From positions 2,852,001 through 2,916,000 of the forward strand of contig NZ_CP109078.1 in NCBI RefSeq assembly GCF_035917455.1: a DNA stretch of 64,000 bases, in the 5' to 3' direction. Under the pieces are notes generated by a model. That model saw nothing but the letters and a program-made list of their open reading frames with translations. It ran no database searches and had not been told where the DNA came from. Positions 1-7,242 of the stretch are shown here, one piece after another (positions within the stretch are counted from its first letter, which is position 1; each line of letters begins with the position of its first letter). The translations under genes and the position numbers were made by a program. Source of the stretch: Micromonospora sp. NBC_01796. Its GTDB lineage: Bacteria; Actinomycetota; Actinomycetes; Mycobacteriales; Micromonosporaceae.

Positions 1-2
1 CC

Positions 3-671
3 TACGCCGATCATGCCCGGGGCGGCTTCTGGCAACTGCTGGCGGTCACGTTGCTGACCCTGATGGTGATCGCCGGGGCGATCCGTTGGGCGCCTCGGGA
101 CACCCCGGCGCAGCGTTGGTTGATCCGGGGCCTGCTTGGCGTACTCGCCCTGTTCAGCCTGGTTGTGGTCGCCTCCGCGCTGTACCGGATGAACGTCTAC
201 ACCCACGCGTACGGCGCGACCCGGCTCCGCCTGCTGGTGGCCGCGTGCGAGCTGTGGCTCGGGGCGATCTTCGTACTCATCCTGGCCGCCGGGGTGCGCC
301 TGCGCGCAACCTGGCTGCCCCGGGTGGTGGTCGGTACGGCGGTGCTGGCGCTGCTCGGCCTTGCCGTGGCGAACCCGGACCGGCTGATCGCCGAACGCAA
401 CGTCGACCGGCACGCCACCAGCGGACGGGTGGACCTCGACTACCTGTCCCGGCTCTCCGCCGACGCCGTCCCGGCACTCGACAAGCTCCCCGGCCCGCTG
501 CGCGACTGCGCGCTCAGGGAGATCGCGCAGAACCTGACGGACCATCCCGACGACTGGCGGGGGGCCAACCTCGGCCGGTCCACCGCGTGGAAACTCCTGC
601 GCGCGGACCCGGTCGTCGGCCCCGGCCAGCAGTACGGCACCTGCTCAGGAGCAAGCCGACCGACCTCCTGA
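3..671 (+). CDS. DUF4153/DUF4173-family membrane protein, C-terminal part
   Basis: This is the C-terminal ~222 residues of a membrane protein whose 5' end lies before the window; the frame is open from base 3. Two or three hydrophobic segments are visible, with the family-like stretches GFWQLLAVT, ALYRMNVYTHAYG and ANPDRLIAERN, then a soluble tail rich in Asp, Leu and Arg (DYLSRLSADAVPALDKLP). This pattern matches the C-terminal half of DUF4153/DUF4173 proteins, whose biochemical role is unknown. The stop codon lies inside a strong hairpin, so transcription probably ends here. The family call rests on recalled motifs and the product function cannot be inferred. Confidence 0.75.
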   Translation, partial: YADHARGGFWQLLAVTLLTLMVIAGAIRWAPRDTPAQRWLIRGLLGVLALFSLVVVASALYRMNVYTHAYGATRLRLLVAACELWLGAIFVLILAAGVRLRATWLPRVVVGTAVLALLGLAVANPDRLIAERNVDRHATSGRVDLDYLSRLSADAVPALDKLPGPLRDCALREIAQNLTDHPDDWRGANLGRSTAWKLLRADPVVGPGQQYGTCSGASRPTS

Positions 672-675
672 GCAG
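641..675 (+). terminator. Hairpin terminator overlapping a stop codon
   Basis: A perfect 11-bp inverted repeat, CTGCTCAGGAG / CTCCTGAGCAG, with a 13-nt loop. The upstream gene's TGA (669-671) lies in the 3' arm. There is no U-tract, which is common for actinobacterial terminators. Confidence 0.6.
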
Positions 676-730
676 TGGGCGGTGGGGGGCGGGCACTTGA
701 CAATCGGCTACGGCGGGTGAGACTGCCGGG

Positions 731-1144
731 GTGGCCGCTCCCATCGATCCGTCCCCCGATCCGGCGGCGCCGACCGTCACGCCTCGGTCCCGGATCGTGC
801 TGGCCGAGGTGTCCCGGCACGGTCACGGGCCGGCGCGTACCCGGACCGAGCTGACCGAGCAGACCCGGGTCGGCGAGGCACTCGTACGCGGACTCGTGCG
901 CGCCCAACTGGCGCTCGCCCTCCGGCTGTCCCTGGTGGTCGCGATCGGGCTCGGCGGCCTGCCGTTGATGTTCGCGCTCGCTCCGGCGGCCGGTGCGGTG
1001 AAGCTGTTCGGGGTGAATTTGCCCTGGCTGCTGCTCGGTGTCGGCGCGTTCCCGTTCCTGGTCGCGGTGGGCTGGGCGTACGTGCACCTGGCGGAACGCA
1101 ACGAGCAGGAGTTCACCAACCTGGTCCAGCGACCGGAGCGCTGA
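731..1144 (+). CDS. Small two-helix membrane protein paired with a symporter
   Basis: A 137-residue protein starting at GTG 731. A charged N-terminus (about residues 1-60) is followed by two hydrophobic segments (about 66-90 and 97-117) and a short charged tail. Its stop is 1 bp before the start of a sodium:solute symporter, so the two are almost certainly co-translated. In actinobacteria, cation/acetate symporters are often preceded by a small DUF485-type two-helix protein, and a clear example occurs in this window at 9696. This protein has the same place and architecture but lacks obvious DUF485 motifs. An accessory role in the symporter complex is inference. Confidence 0.7.
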   Translation: MAAPIDPSPDPAAPTVTPRSRIVLAEVSRHGHGPARTRTELTEQTRVGEALVRGLVRAQLALALRLSLVVAIGLGGLPLMFALAPAAGAVKLFGVNLPWLLLGVGAFPFLVAVGWAYVHLAERNEQEFTNLVQRPER

Positions 1145-1145
1145 G

Positions 1146-2786
1146 GTGGCGAACCCGTACCTGGTGCCGTCGATCGTCGCGGTCACCCTGATCACCGTCG
1201 CGATCGGGTTCTACGGGCTCAAACTGGCCCGGACGACCTCGGACTTCCTGGTCGCGTCGCGTACGGTCAGTCCGAACTGGAACGCGGCGGCGATCGGCGG
1301 CGAGTACCTGTCGGCGGCGTCCTTCCTCGGCATCGCCGGCCTGATCCTGAAGTACGGCGTCGACGTCCTCTGGTACCCGGTCGGCTTCGCCGCCGGCTAC
1401 CTGGCCCTGCTGCTGTTCGTGGCGGCCCCGCTGCGCCGGTCCGGTGCGTTCACCCTGCCGGACTTCTGCGAGGTCCGGCTCGGCTCCCGCTGGCTGCGCA
1501 AACTCGCCACCCTCTTTGTCATCTTCATCGGCTGGCTGTACCTGGTGCCGCAGTTGCAGGGCGCCGGGCTGACCCTGACCACGGTCGCCGGTGGCCCGTA
1601 CGAGCTGGGTGCGCTGCTGGTGGGCGCGGTGGTGACGACAAACGTGGCGCTCGGCGGGATGCGTGCGGTCACCTTCGTGCAGGCCTTCCAGTACTGGCTG
1701 AAGCTGACCGCGCTCGCCGTACCGGTGATCTTCCTGGCGTTGCAGTGGCAGTCCGACGGGCGACCGGCGGTGACCCCACCGGACGGGCCGACCTTCCGGT
1801 CCGCGATCACCGTCGTGGTCGAGGAGCCGGCGACCCTCACCCTGCCCGACGGCGGAACCCGAGCGGTACGCCCCGGCGACGAGCTGACCTTCGACGCCGG
1901 TGACCCGGTGCCGGAGGTGTCGGGCGTGGTCACCGACGGACCGGACTGGCTGCTGCCGAGCGCCGCCGGTAGCGACGACCGGGACCTGTTCGCCACGTAC
2001 TCGCTGATCCTGGCGACGTTCCTGGGCACGATGGGGCTCCCGCACGTACTCGTGCGTTTCTACACGAACCCCGACGGAGCCGCCGCCCGCCGGACCACGC
2101 TGGTGGTCCTCGCCCTGGTCGGCATGTTCTACCTGCTCCCCACCCTGTACGGCGTCCTCGGCCGGATCTACACCCCACAGTTGCTGCTGTCCGGGCAGAC
2201 CGACGCGGTGGTGGTGATGCTGCCCGGTGCGGCCCTCGGTGGCGGCCTGACCGGGCAACTGCTCGCCGCCCTGGTCGCCGCGGGAGCCTTCGCCGCGTTC
2301 CTGTCCACCTCGTCCGGCCTGCTCACCAGCGTGGCCGGCGTCATCTCCACCGACGTCCTCGGCCGAGGCTCCGTACGCGACTTCCGCCTGGCCACCCTGC
2401 TCGCCGGGGTGGTCCCGCTGGTGCTCGCGCTGAACGTGTCGGGGCTGGACGTGTCCCAGGTGGTGGGGCTGGCGTTCGCGGTCGCCGCGTCGAGTTTCTG
2501 CCCACTGCTGGTGCTCGGCATCTGGTGGCGGGGACTGACCGACCTGGGCGCCGCGGCCGGCATCCTCGCCGGTGGCGGCGCCTCGATCCTGGCAGTCCTG
2601 GTCACCGTGGTCGGCCCTGACTTGACCGGCTGGCCGGCAACCCTGATCGCCCAGCCCGCCGCGTGGACCGTACCCCTGGCGTTCACGGTCATGGTCGCCG
2701 TCTCCATGGCCACCCGCCGCCGGACCCCGCTCGACGTCGGCGCGACGATGCTCCGCCTACACGCCCCAGAAGCCCTCCGCCTCTAA
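1146..2786 (+). CDS. Sodium:solute symporter (SSS family, cation/acetate symporter-like)
   Basis: A 546-residue polytopic membrane protein of the SSS family, predicted to couple Na+ entry to uptake of a small organic solute such as a monocarboxylate. Family-like motifs are AAIGGEYLSAASFLGIAG (about residues 40-57), RRSGAFTLPDF near residue 100 and FLGTMGLPHVLVRFYT near residue 300. A polar insertion of about 60 residues (about 205-265, with PATLTLPDGG and GDELTFDAGD) sits between membrane segments. GTG 1146 is chosen because it follows the upstream stop by 1 bp and gives the expected N-terminus; the longer frame extends into the preceding gene. It is a paralogue of the symporter at 10043. Substrate is not determined. 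Confidence 0.85.
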   Translation: MANPYLVPSIVAVTLITVAIGFYGLKLARTTSDFLVASRTVSPNWNAAAIGGEYLSAASFLGIAGLILKYGVDVLWYPVGFAAGYLALLLFVAAPLRRSGAFTLPDFCEVRLGSRWLRKLATLFVIFIGWLYLVPQLQGAGLTLTTVAGGPYELGALLVGAVVTTNVALGGMRAVTFVQAFQYWLKLTALAVPVIFLALQWQSDGRPAVTPPDGPTFRSAITVVVEEPATLTLPDGGTRAVRPGDELTFDAGDPVPEVSGVVTDGPDWLLPSAAGSDDRDLFATYSLILATFLGTMGLPHVLVRFYTNPDGAAARRTTLVVLALVGMFYLLPTLYGVLGRIYTPQLLLSGQTDAVVVMLPGAALGGGLTGQLLAALVAAGAFAAFLSTSSGLLTSVAGVISTDVLGRGSVRDFRLATLLAGVVPLVLALNVSGLDVSQVVGLAFAVAASSFCPLLVLGIWWRGLTDLGAAAGILAGGGASILAVLVTVVGPDLTGWPATLIAQPAAWTVPLAFTVMVAVSMATRRRTPLDVGATMLRLHAPEALRL

Positions 2787-2818
2787 CTCCTCCCCGCCCC
2801 CGCCCCACCCCTGTCCGC

Positions 2819-2892
2819 GCGATCTTGCAGTTGTGGCGGTGTACAAATCGGTCCAATACGTGCAATCCGTGGCACCACAAGTGCAAGATCGA
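2819..2892. repeat. Dispersed hairpin repeat, copy 1
   Basis: Imperfect inverted repeat with arms GATCTTGCAGTTGTGG (2821-2836) and CCACAAGTGCAAGATC (2875-2890), one mismatch between arms. The same element recurs at 4615-4686 in the same orientation. Arms are conserved and the central ~35 bp differs between copies. Confidence 0.8.
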
Positions 2893-2946
2893 CGGCGAAA
2901 GGCGAGGGTCGGGAGGTGTCGTGCGGTCGCTCCCGCTTCGAAGGGG

Positions 2947-3144
2947 TCAGCCGAGATCGGTCTTCACTGCCGCCACGAAGCTGGACCATGCCGCGGGACC
3001 GAAGGCGAGCGCCGGACCGCCCAGGTCCTTCGAATCACGTACGCCCACAGCCGCACCCGCGAACCGCACCTCGACGCAGTTGGCATTGTTGGCACTGCGC
3101 GAGGACTTGAACCAGTCCCGGACGGGGACGGCTTCGGTGCTCAT
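2947..3144 (-). CDS. DUF397 domain protein
   Basis: A 65-residue protein with the DUF397 pattern WFKSSRSANNANCVEV...VRDSKD...AWSSFVAAVK, covering the whole length. ATG 3144 is chosen because it overlaps the stop of the upstream XRE gene by 4 bp (ATGA), implying translational coupling. Small DUF397 proteins are typically encoded next to XRE/DUF5753 regulators in Streptomyces and Micromonospora, and the BldB developmental regulator is a member of the group. Some such pairs have been described as regulator/partner or toxin-antitoxin-like systems. The molecular role of this copy is not known. The longer upstream frame reads through the regulator and is not needed. Confidence 0.9.
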   Translation of the reverse strand: MSTEAVPVRDWFKSSRSANNANCVEVRFAGAAVGVRDSKDLGGPALAFGPAAWSSFVAAVKTDLG

Positions 3145-4052
3145 GTCATCTCCTCGGCGATCCGCTGGATGAGGGTCAGCGACTCTTCCGAGCTTAACGT
3201 CCGTTCCAGCGTCTCCGCGAAGGTCACCACGTAGTCGGTGACCCGAGCGGACTGGTCCATGATGTCGATGAAGGTCAGGATTTCCTGCCACACCAGGTCG
3301 GGCAGTCGTGGCGAGGCGAACGACAGCACCTGGAACGGACCGCCGAACGCCGGGTGCGCACCCGCGCTGAAAGGCATCACCCGGATCTGGATCTGTTCGG
3401 GCCGATCATTGGCCAGCGATACAAGGTGCTCAAGCTGGGCGCGCATCACCGCCGGTCCGCCAACCTGTTGCCGCAGCACACCCTCGCTGAGCACCGTAGT
3501 CAGCCTCAGAGGGCGGTCGCCTGTCAGCCGCGCCTGCCGAGCCATCCGGGCAGCAACCCGCCGATCCACCTCCGTCAACCGAATGGTGGTGGTGCCACCG
3601 CGGATAACCGCTCGGGCATAGTCCTCGGTCTGCAACAACCCGTCGACTACCTCGCTGTGATAGCTGCGTACGTGCTCCGCGCCGGCCTCACAACCAAGGA
3701 AACGGATGAACTCAGCCGGGAGAAGCTGCGAGTATTGCTGCCACCAGCCGCGCCGGGTGGCACCAATCCTCAACTCCTCCAACTCCGCCGCCTCGTCGGC
3801 GTCCAACTCGTAGATCTTCACGAGTTGGGTCAGCCGGTCGGCCGGAAGCTTGACCTTGCCAGCTTCCACACCGGACACGTACGCCTGAATGATCCCGGCA
3901 GCACGGCCAACGGCGGCTGCGGTCAGCCCGATCTCCTCGCGTCGTTGCCGCAGCCGGAGGCCCAGCTCCCACGCCTGGACCGTAGGCGACGCCTCCGATG
4001 TCGGCTGCTCGCGGCGCGAACTCGTCGCCCTGGACTTGGCGGACATCATCAT
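3141..4052 (-). CDS. XRE-family regulator with DUF5753 domain
   Basis: A ~303-residue DNA-binding protein. An N-terminal helix-turn-helix (about residues 25-85, LRQRREEIGLTAAAVGRAAG...VSGVEAGKVKLP) is followed by the long C-terminal DUF5753 region that begins WWQQYSQLLPAEFIRFLGCE and runs to the end. Three ATG codons in a row (4052, 4049, 4046) make the start uncertain; GAGG lies 5 nt before the first and 8 nt before the second. The gene overlaps the DUF397 gene by 4 bp and diverges from a small gene at 4195. The intergenic region contains short palindromes that could be its operator. The pair sits between two hairpin repeats. Ligand and targets are unknown. Confidence 0.9.
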   Translation of the reverse strand: MMMSAKSRATSSRREQPTSEASPTVQAWELGLRLRQRREEIGLTAAAVGRAAGIIQAYVSGVEAGKVKLPADRLTQLVKIYELDADEAAELEELRIGATRRGWWQQYSQLLPAEFIRFLGCEAGAEHVRSYHSEVVDGLLQTEDYARAVIRGGTTTIRLTEVDRRVAARMARQARLTGDRPLRLTTVLSEGVLRQQVGGPAVMRAQLEHLVSLANDRPEQIQIRVMPFSAGAHPAFGGPFQVLSFASPRLPDLVWQEILTFIDIMDQSARVTDYVVTFAETLERTLSSEESLTLIQRIAEEMT

Positions 4053-4105
4053 CACTACCTCGATCTGGTGCACGTGATCGCACCTGAGTAAATCCAAGCA
4101 CATAA

Positions 4106-4136
4106 AACTAGTTAAGGACAAGGTCTTGATATCAAG
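4106..4136. promoter_or_regulatory. AT-rich divergent promoter region with palindromes
   Basis: Between the XRE gene and the gene at 4195 there is an unusually AT-rich stretch with an 8-bp palindrome AACTAGTT (4106-4113) and a perfect 12-bp palindrome CTTGATATCAAG (4125-4136). Their place between divergent genes, one encoding a repressor-like protein, suggests an autoregulatory operator. This is inference. Confidence 0.4.
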
Positions 4137-4194
4137 GATGTGGTGCCAGATGCTGGACTAACCAGGCTTCCAACGGATTGAGCGGAGAACAACA

Positions 4195-4545
4195 ATGCCG
4201 GAGATGGGCAGGTGGGTGTTCCAGACCCCCGAGGTGCGGTACGCGTTCACGCTGTGCCGCGTGGTCGAAGCCGGCACCCTCGACGAGCGTTACGACCTGC
4301 TCGGCACGGTCCAGGTCAACGCGAATCCGCGTGAGCCGGAGGCCCTCCAGGACCGGCTGCACCCCTGGGCGCTGGCCACACTCACCGCCGGGGCATACGG
4401 CTTCGGTCGCTACTACGCCGCTCTCGGCACCCTGGACGAGGCTGGCGAGCCGGACCGGCAGCTAGCCGAATCGCAGATCGACTGGTCCGGCACCGCAATC
4501 CTCGTCCCCGCCGGCGACACCCCTCCACCGATCCTCGGCTGCTGA
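4195..4545 (+). CDS. Hypothetical protein divergent from XRE regulator
   Basis: A 116-residue soluble protein of unknown function. GGAG is 7 nt upstream of ATG 4195, a good ribosome site. The sequence has an acidic, mixed alpha/beta character (FQTPEVRYAFTLCRVVEAGTLDERYDLLGTV, then ALATLTAGAYGFGRYYAALG) with no signal peptide or membrane segment. I recognise no domain. It diverges from the XRE/DUF397 pair and all three lie between the two hairpin repeats, so it may belong to the same cassette and be controlled by that regulator. The stop codon begins a terminator hairpin. Confidence 0.7.
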   Translation: MPEMGRWVFQTPEVRYAFTLCRVVEAGTLDERYDLLGTVQVNANPREPEALQDRLHPWALATLTAGAYGFGRYYAALGTLDEAGEPDRQLAESQIDWSGTAILVPAGDTPPPILGC

Positions 4546-4577
4546 ACCCTGTCGAGGGCGACGCCTAACAGGGTTCA
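4543..4577 (+). terminator. Hairpin terminator
   Basis: Perfect 10-bp inverted repeat TGAACCCTGT / ACAGGGTTCA with a 15-nt loop. The 5' arm starts at the stop codon of the preceding gene. Confidence 0.6.
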
Positions 4578-4614
4578 ACAGCCGACAATCAGCCTCCCCC
4601 ACACCTGCCAGCGC

Positions 4615-4686
4615 GCGATCTTGCAGTTGTGGCTGTGACCAAAGCGCACTAATGCCCCAATTCGTGGCACCACAAGTGCAAGATCG
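4615..4686. repeat. Dispersed hairpin repeat, copy 2
   Basis: Second copy of the element at 2819-2892. Left arm GATCTTGCAGTTGTGG (4617-4632) is identical to copy 1, and the right part GTGGCACCACAAGTGCAAGA is also identical. The centre differs. The two copies bracket the XRE/DUF397 cassette. Confidence 0.8.
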
Positions 4687-4729
4687 TCGACGAGTTGGGG
4701 AGGGCGTCGGGAGGGCCGGAGGTGTTGCA

Positions 4730-5251
4730 CTACTCGGGGGTTGCCGGTGCCTCTTCCAGCGCCTCAGCCGTCGTCCGTACGAAGGCGACGTTGAAGCTTG
4801 CCGGAGTCGCCGCGTTCTCGATCCGCTGTTCCACGTGTTGCAGGAACGCGTCGACCGAGTCGAAACCGGGCGGCGGTTTGAGCAGCCAGATCCGTCCTCT
4901 CGGACGGCCGGCGACTCCAGACTGTGCCAGTAACGAATCGAGGTCCCGCTCGACCACCGCCAACTCCTCCTCCGAGGAAACGGCGGTGAACGTACGCGTC
5001 TCCCCGGTGGCCGGGTTGGTGACGTACCGCTGCTCGTAGTGGGTGGATCGGTCGGGGACCCAGGTGCGCAGCCGGCGGGGCCACACCGCAGGGAGGAATC
5101 CGAGGTGCGGGGCGTTCGGGGCCAACTCCCACCCTTGACCCATCAGCTGCCGTACCTCCGGCAGTTGCGACGCCTCGGCCGCGACCTTGCCCACGTGCTC
5201 GCCGGCCGTCGGATCGGGCGGCTGGTCCGGGCCCCAGTCGATGGTCGCCAT
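4730..5251 (-). CDS. Hypothetical protein
   Basis: A 173-residue soluble protein of unknown function. ATG 5251 is chosen because the open frame upstream is Arg/Pro-rich shadow sequence and MATIDWGPDQ gives a plausible N-terminus. The middle region is aromatic and charged (LRTWVPDRSTHYEQRYVTNPATGETRT) and reads like two beta-strands; the C-terminal half is mixed (GRIWLLKPPPGFDSVDAFLQHV). No signal peptide, membrane helix or known catalytic motif is visible. It is transcribed away from the gene at 5380. No functional assignment is made. Confidence 0.65.
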   Translation of the reverse strand: MATIDWGPDQPPDPTAGEHVGKVAAEASQLPEVRQLMGQGWELAPNAPHLGFLPAVWPRRLRTWVPDRSTHYEQRYVTNPATGETRTFTAVSSEEELAVVERDLDSLLAQSGVAGRPRGRIWLLKPPPGFDSVDAFLQHVEQRIENAATPASFNVAFVRTTAEALEEAPATPE

Positions 5252-5379
5252 GGACGGGACTCTAAACCGCCGAACCGGACGGATCAGGCTCGTACAGCAG
5301 GGCAGGGGTCGCGTCGGGAGCCGCGGACGCTGCAGTAACGTCGCGCTGCACCTCTGCCCCACCGTGCTCGGGAGTCTGC

Positions 5380-6369
5380 ATGTCGGCGTTGCTACGACGG
5401 GCGCTCGGCGTCCACGTCGATCCCACCCAGGGAGACCCTGTCGCCCGCCGCCTGACCGCCGCCGCCGCGCGGGGCGACTGGCCGACGGTACGGGACCTGT
5501 TCGACACCGTCACCGATCTCGACGACAGGTCGTTCTACACCTACGTCGTGTCCTGCGTGCCGGGTGTGGAGAAGTGGCTGGTCGCCGTTATCCGCGACGA
5601 GCCGTACGACGCCACCGCGTTGGTGCTCTACGGGTACCGGATGACGATCCTGGCGTGGAAGGCCAGGACGGGGTACGGCGCCGAGCACGTGACCCGCGAC
5701 CGCTGGAAACTGTTCTTCGAACGCCTCAACATCGCCGAAGAGACCCTCGCCGACGTTGTCCTCAAGGACCCGGACAACGTCACCGCCTGGTACGCCCTGC
5801 TGATCACCAGCCGTGGCCTCCAGTTCGGGGTGGACGAGACCCGTCGCCGGTTCACCGAGGTCGTCTCCCGCCACCCGGGGCATCTGCGCGCCCACCAGCA
5901 AATGCTGCAACAGCTCTGCACCAAGTGGGGCGGCTCGGACGCGGAGATGTTCGCGTTCGCCCGGGAGTCGGCGAGCCGGGCGCCGGCCGGTAGCCCGTTG
6001 GGCAGCCTGGTCGCCATGGCGCACCTCGAATCGTGGATGCGTACCGGCGGAAACCGACGGGTCGATTTCCGCCTCAACACCCACCACTTCCGCAAACCGG
6101 AGGTACGTGCCGAGCTGCGCGAGGTGCTCGACCGCAGCGTCCGGCACCCGGACTACGTACGGCGGCCGGGCTGGGCGCGGGTGCACAACGAGTTCGCGAT
6201 GGCGCTGGTGCTGGCCGGGGAGCGGTCGGCGGCGGCAGACCAGTTCCGGGCGATCGGTGCACACCTGACCGAAATCCCGTGGGCCTATCTTCCCCCGTCG
6301 GGCTTGTGGACCTGGCTTGCGCGTAGCTACCGGGGCAGCTCGTACCTGCGCGCCCGTACCGGGCGTTAG
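5380..6369 (+). CDS. Hypothetical helical-repeat (TPR-like) protein
   Basis: A 329-residue soluble protein starting at ATG 5380. It is largely alpha-helical, with segments resembling tetratricopeptide repeats: EETLADVVLKDPDNVTAWYA (about residues 119-138), FTEVVSRHPGHLRAHQQML, and FAMALVLAGERSAAADQFRAIGAHL near residues 275-299. Such proteins usually act as binding scaffolds, but no partner is apparent. It is divergent from the unknown gene at 4730 and is followed by an ABC exporter with its own promoter. I recognise no named family. Confidence 0.7.
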   Translation: MSALLRRALGVHVDPTQGDPVARRLTAAAARGDWPTVRDLFDTVTDLDDRSFYTYVVSCVPGVEKWLVAVIRDEPYDATALVLYGYRMTILAWKARTGYGAEHVTRDRWKLFFERLNIAEETLADVVLKDPDNVTAWYALLITSRGLQFGVDETRRRFTEVVSRHPGHLRAHQQMLQQLCTKWGGSDAEMFAFARESASRAPAGSPLGSLVAMAHLESWMRTGGNRRVDFRLNTHHFRKPEVRAELREVLDRSVRHPDYVRRPGWARVHNEFAMALVLAGERSAAADQFRAIGAHLTEIPWAYLPPSGLWTWLARSYRGSSYLRARTGR

Positions 6370-6468
6370 CCCCGACCGAACGCCAGCCCGTACCGAGAGT
6401 CAGCCCGGACCGATCGAGCATGGTGACAGATCGGCACGGCACGGGCACGATTCGGCGCTCCGAGCGAC

Positions 6469-6474
6469 TACCGT
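6469..6474 (+). promoter_or_regulatory. Candidate -10 (TACCGT) of a leaderless promoter
   Basis: TACCGT ends 6 bp before ATG 6481. It fits the TANNNT-plus-6-to-8-bp pattern that recurs before many starts in this window. Confidence 0.4.
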
Positions 6475-6480
6475 CAAGGA

Positions 6481-7242
6481 ATGATCGGGGCTGAGCACGC
6501 CGCTCTCGCGCTGCGCGGGCTGGGCAAGCGGTTCGATGCCAAGGTCGCCGTGGCCAGGGTTGATCTCGAAGTGCCGGCCGGGTCGTTCTACGGGCTGCTC
6601 GGCCCGAACGGTGCCGGCAAGACCACCACCCTCTCCATGGCGGTCGGGCTGCTCCGGCCCGACACGGGCGCGGCCTGGGTGCTCGGCCACGACGTCTGGG
6701 CCGATCCGGTACGCGCCAAGCAGCTCCTCGGGGTGCTGCCCGACGGCGTACGGCTGTTCGACCGGCTCAGCGGGGCGGAGCTGCTGGCGTACCACGGGTT
6801 GCTTCGGGGGATGGAGCCCGCGGTGGTCGACCAGCGGGCCGGTGAGCTGTTGGACGTACTCGCGCTGGCGGACGCCGGGCGGACCCTGGTGGTCGACTAC
6901 TCGGCCGGCATGAAGAAGAAGATCGGCCTGGCCTGCGCTCTGCTGCACGGTCCGCGCCTGCTGGTCCTGGACGAGCCGTTCGAGGCGGTCGACCCGGTCT
7001 CCGCCGCCCTGATCCGCGACATCCTCCAGCGGTACGTCGCCGGTGGCGGGACGGTCGTCTTCTCCAGCCACGTGATGGAGGTGGTGGAGCGGCTCTGCAG
7101 CCACGTCGCGATCCTCGCCGACGGCACCATCAAACGGGTCGGCACCCTGGCCCAGGTACGCGGCGACCGCTCCCTGGAGGACGTTTTCGTCGAGGTCGTC
7201 GGCGGGCGTACGGCCACCGGGGAGGAACTGGCGTGGCTCTGA
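6481..7242 (+). CDS. ABC transporter ATP-binding protein
   Basis: A 253-residue cytoplasmic ATPase. Walker A GPNGAGKTT is at 41-49, the ABC signature is degenerate (YSAGMKKK, about 140-147), Walker B LLVLDEPFE is at about 160-168, and the switch histidine is in FSSHVMEV near 200. The SAGMKKK signature and single-domain layout are typical of ATPases of ABC-2 type exporters. The 3' end overlaps the permease gene at 7233 by 10 bp, so the two form one transporter. The substrate is unknown; the family exports drugs, peptides or polysaccharides. A possible leaderless -10 lies just upstream. Confidence 0.92.
   Translation: MIGAEHAALALRGLGKRFDAKVAVARVDLEVPAGSFYGLLGPNGAGKTTTLSMAVGLLRPDTGAAWVLGHDVWADPVRAKQLLGVLPDGVRLFDRLSGAELLAYHGLLRGMEPAVVDQRAGELLDVLALADAGRTLVVDYSAGMKKKIGLACALLHGPRLLVLDEPFEAVDPVSAALIRDILQRYVAGGGTVVFSSHVMEVVERLCSHVAILADGTIKRVGTLAQVRGDRSLEDVFVEVVGGRTATGEELAWL

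Noticed and set aside
2819-4686. Insertion sequence bounded by the two hairpin repeats
   Set aside because: No transposase lies between them, the repeats are direct copies of a palindrome rather than terminal inverted repeats, and no target duplication is visible.
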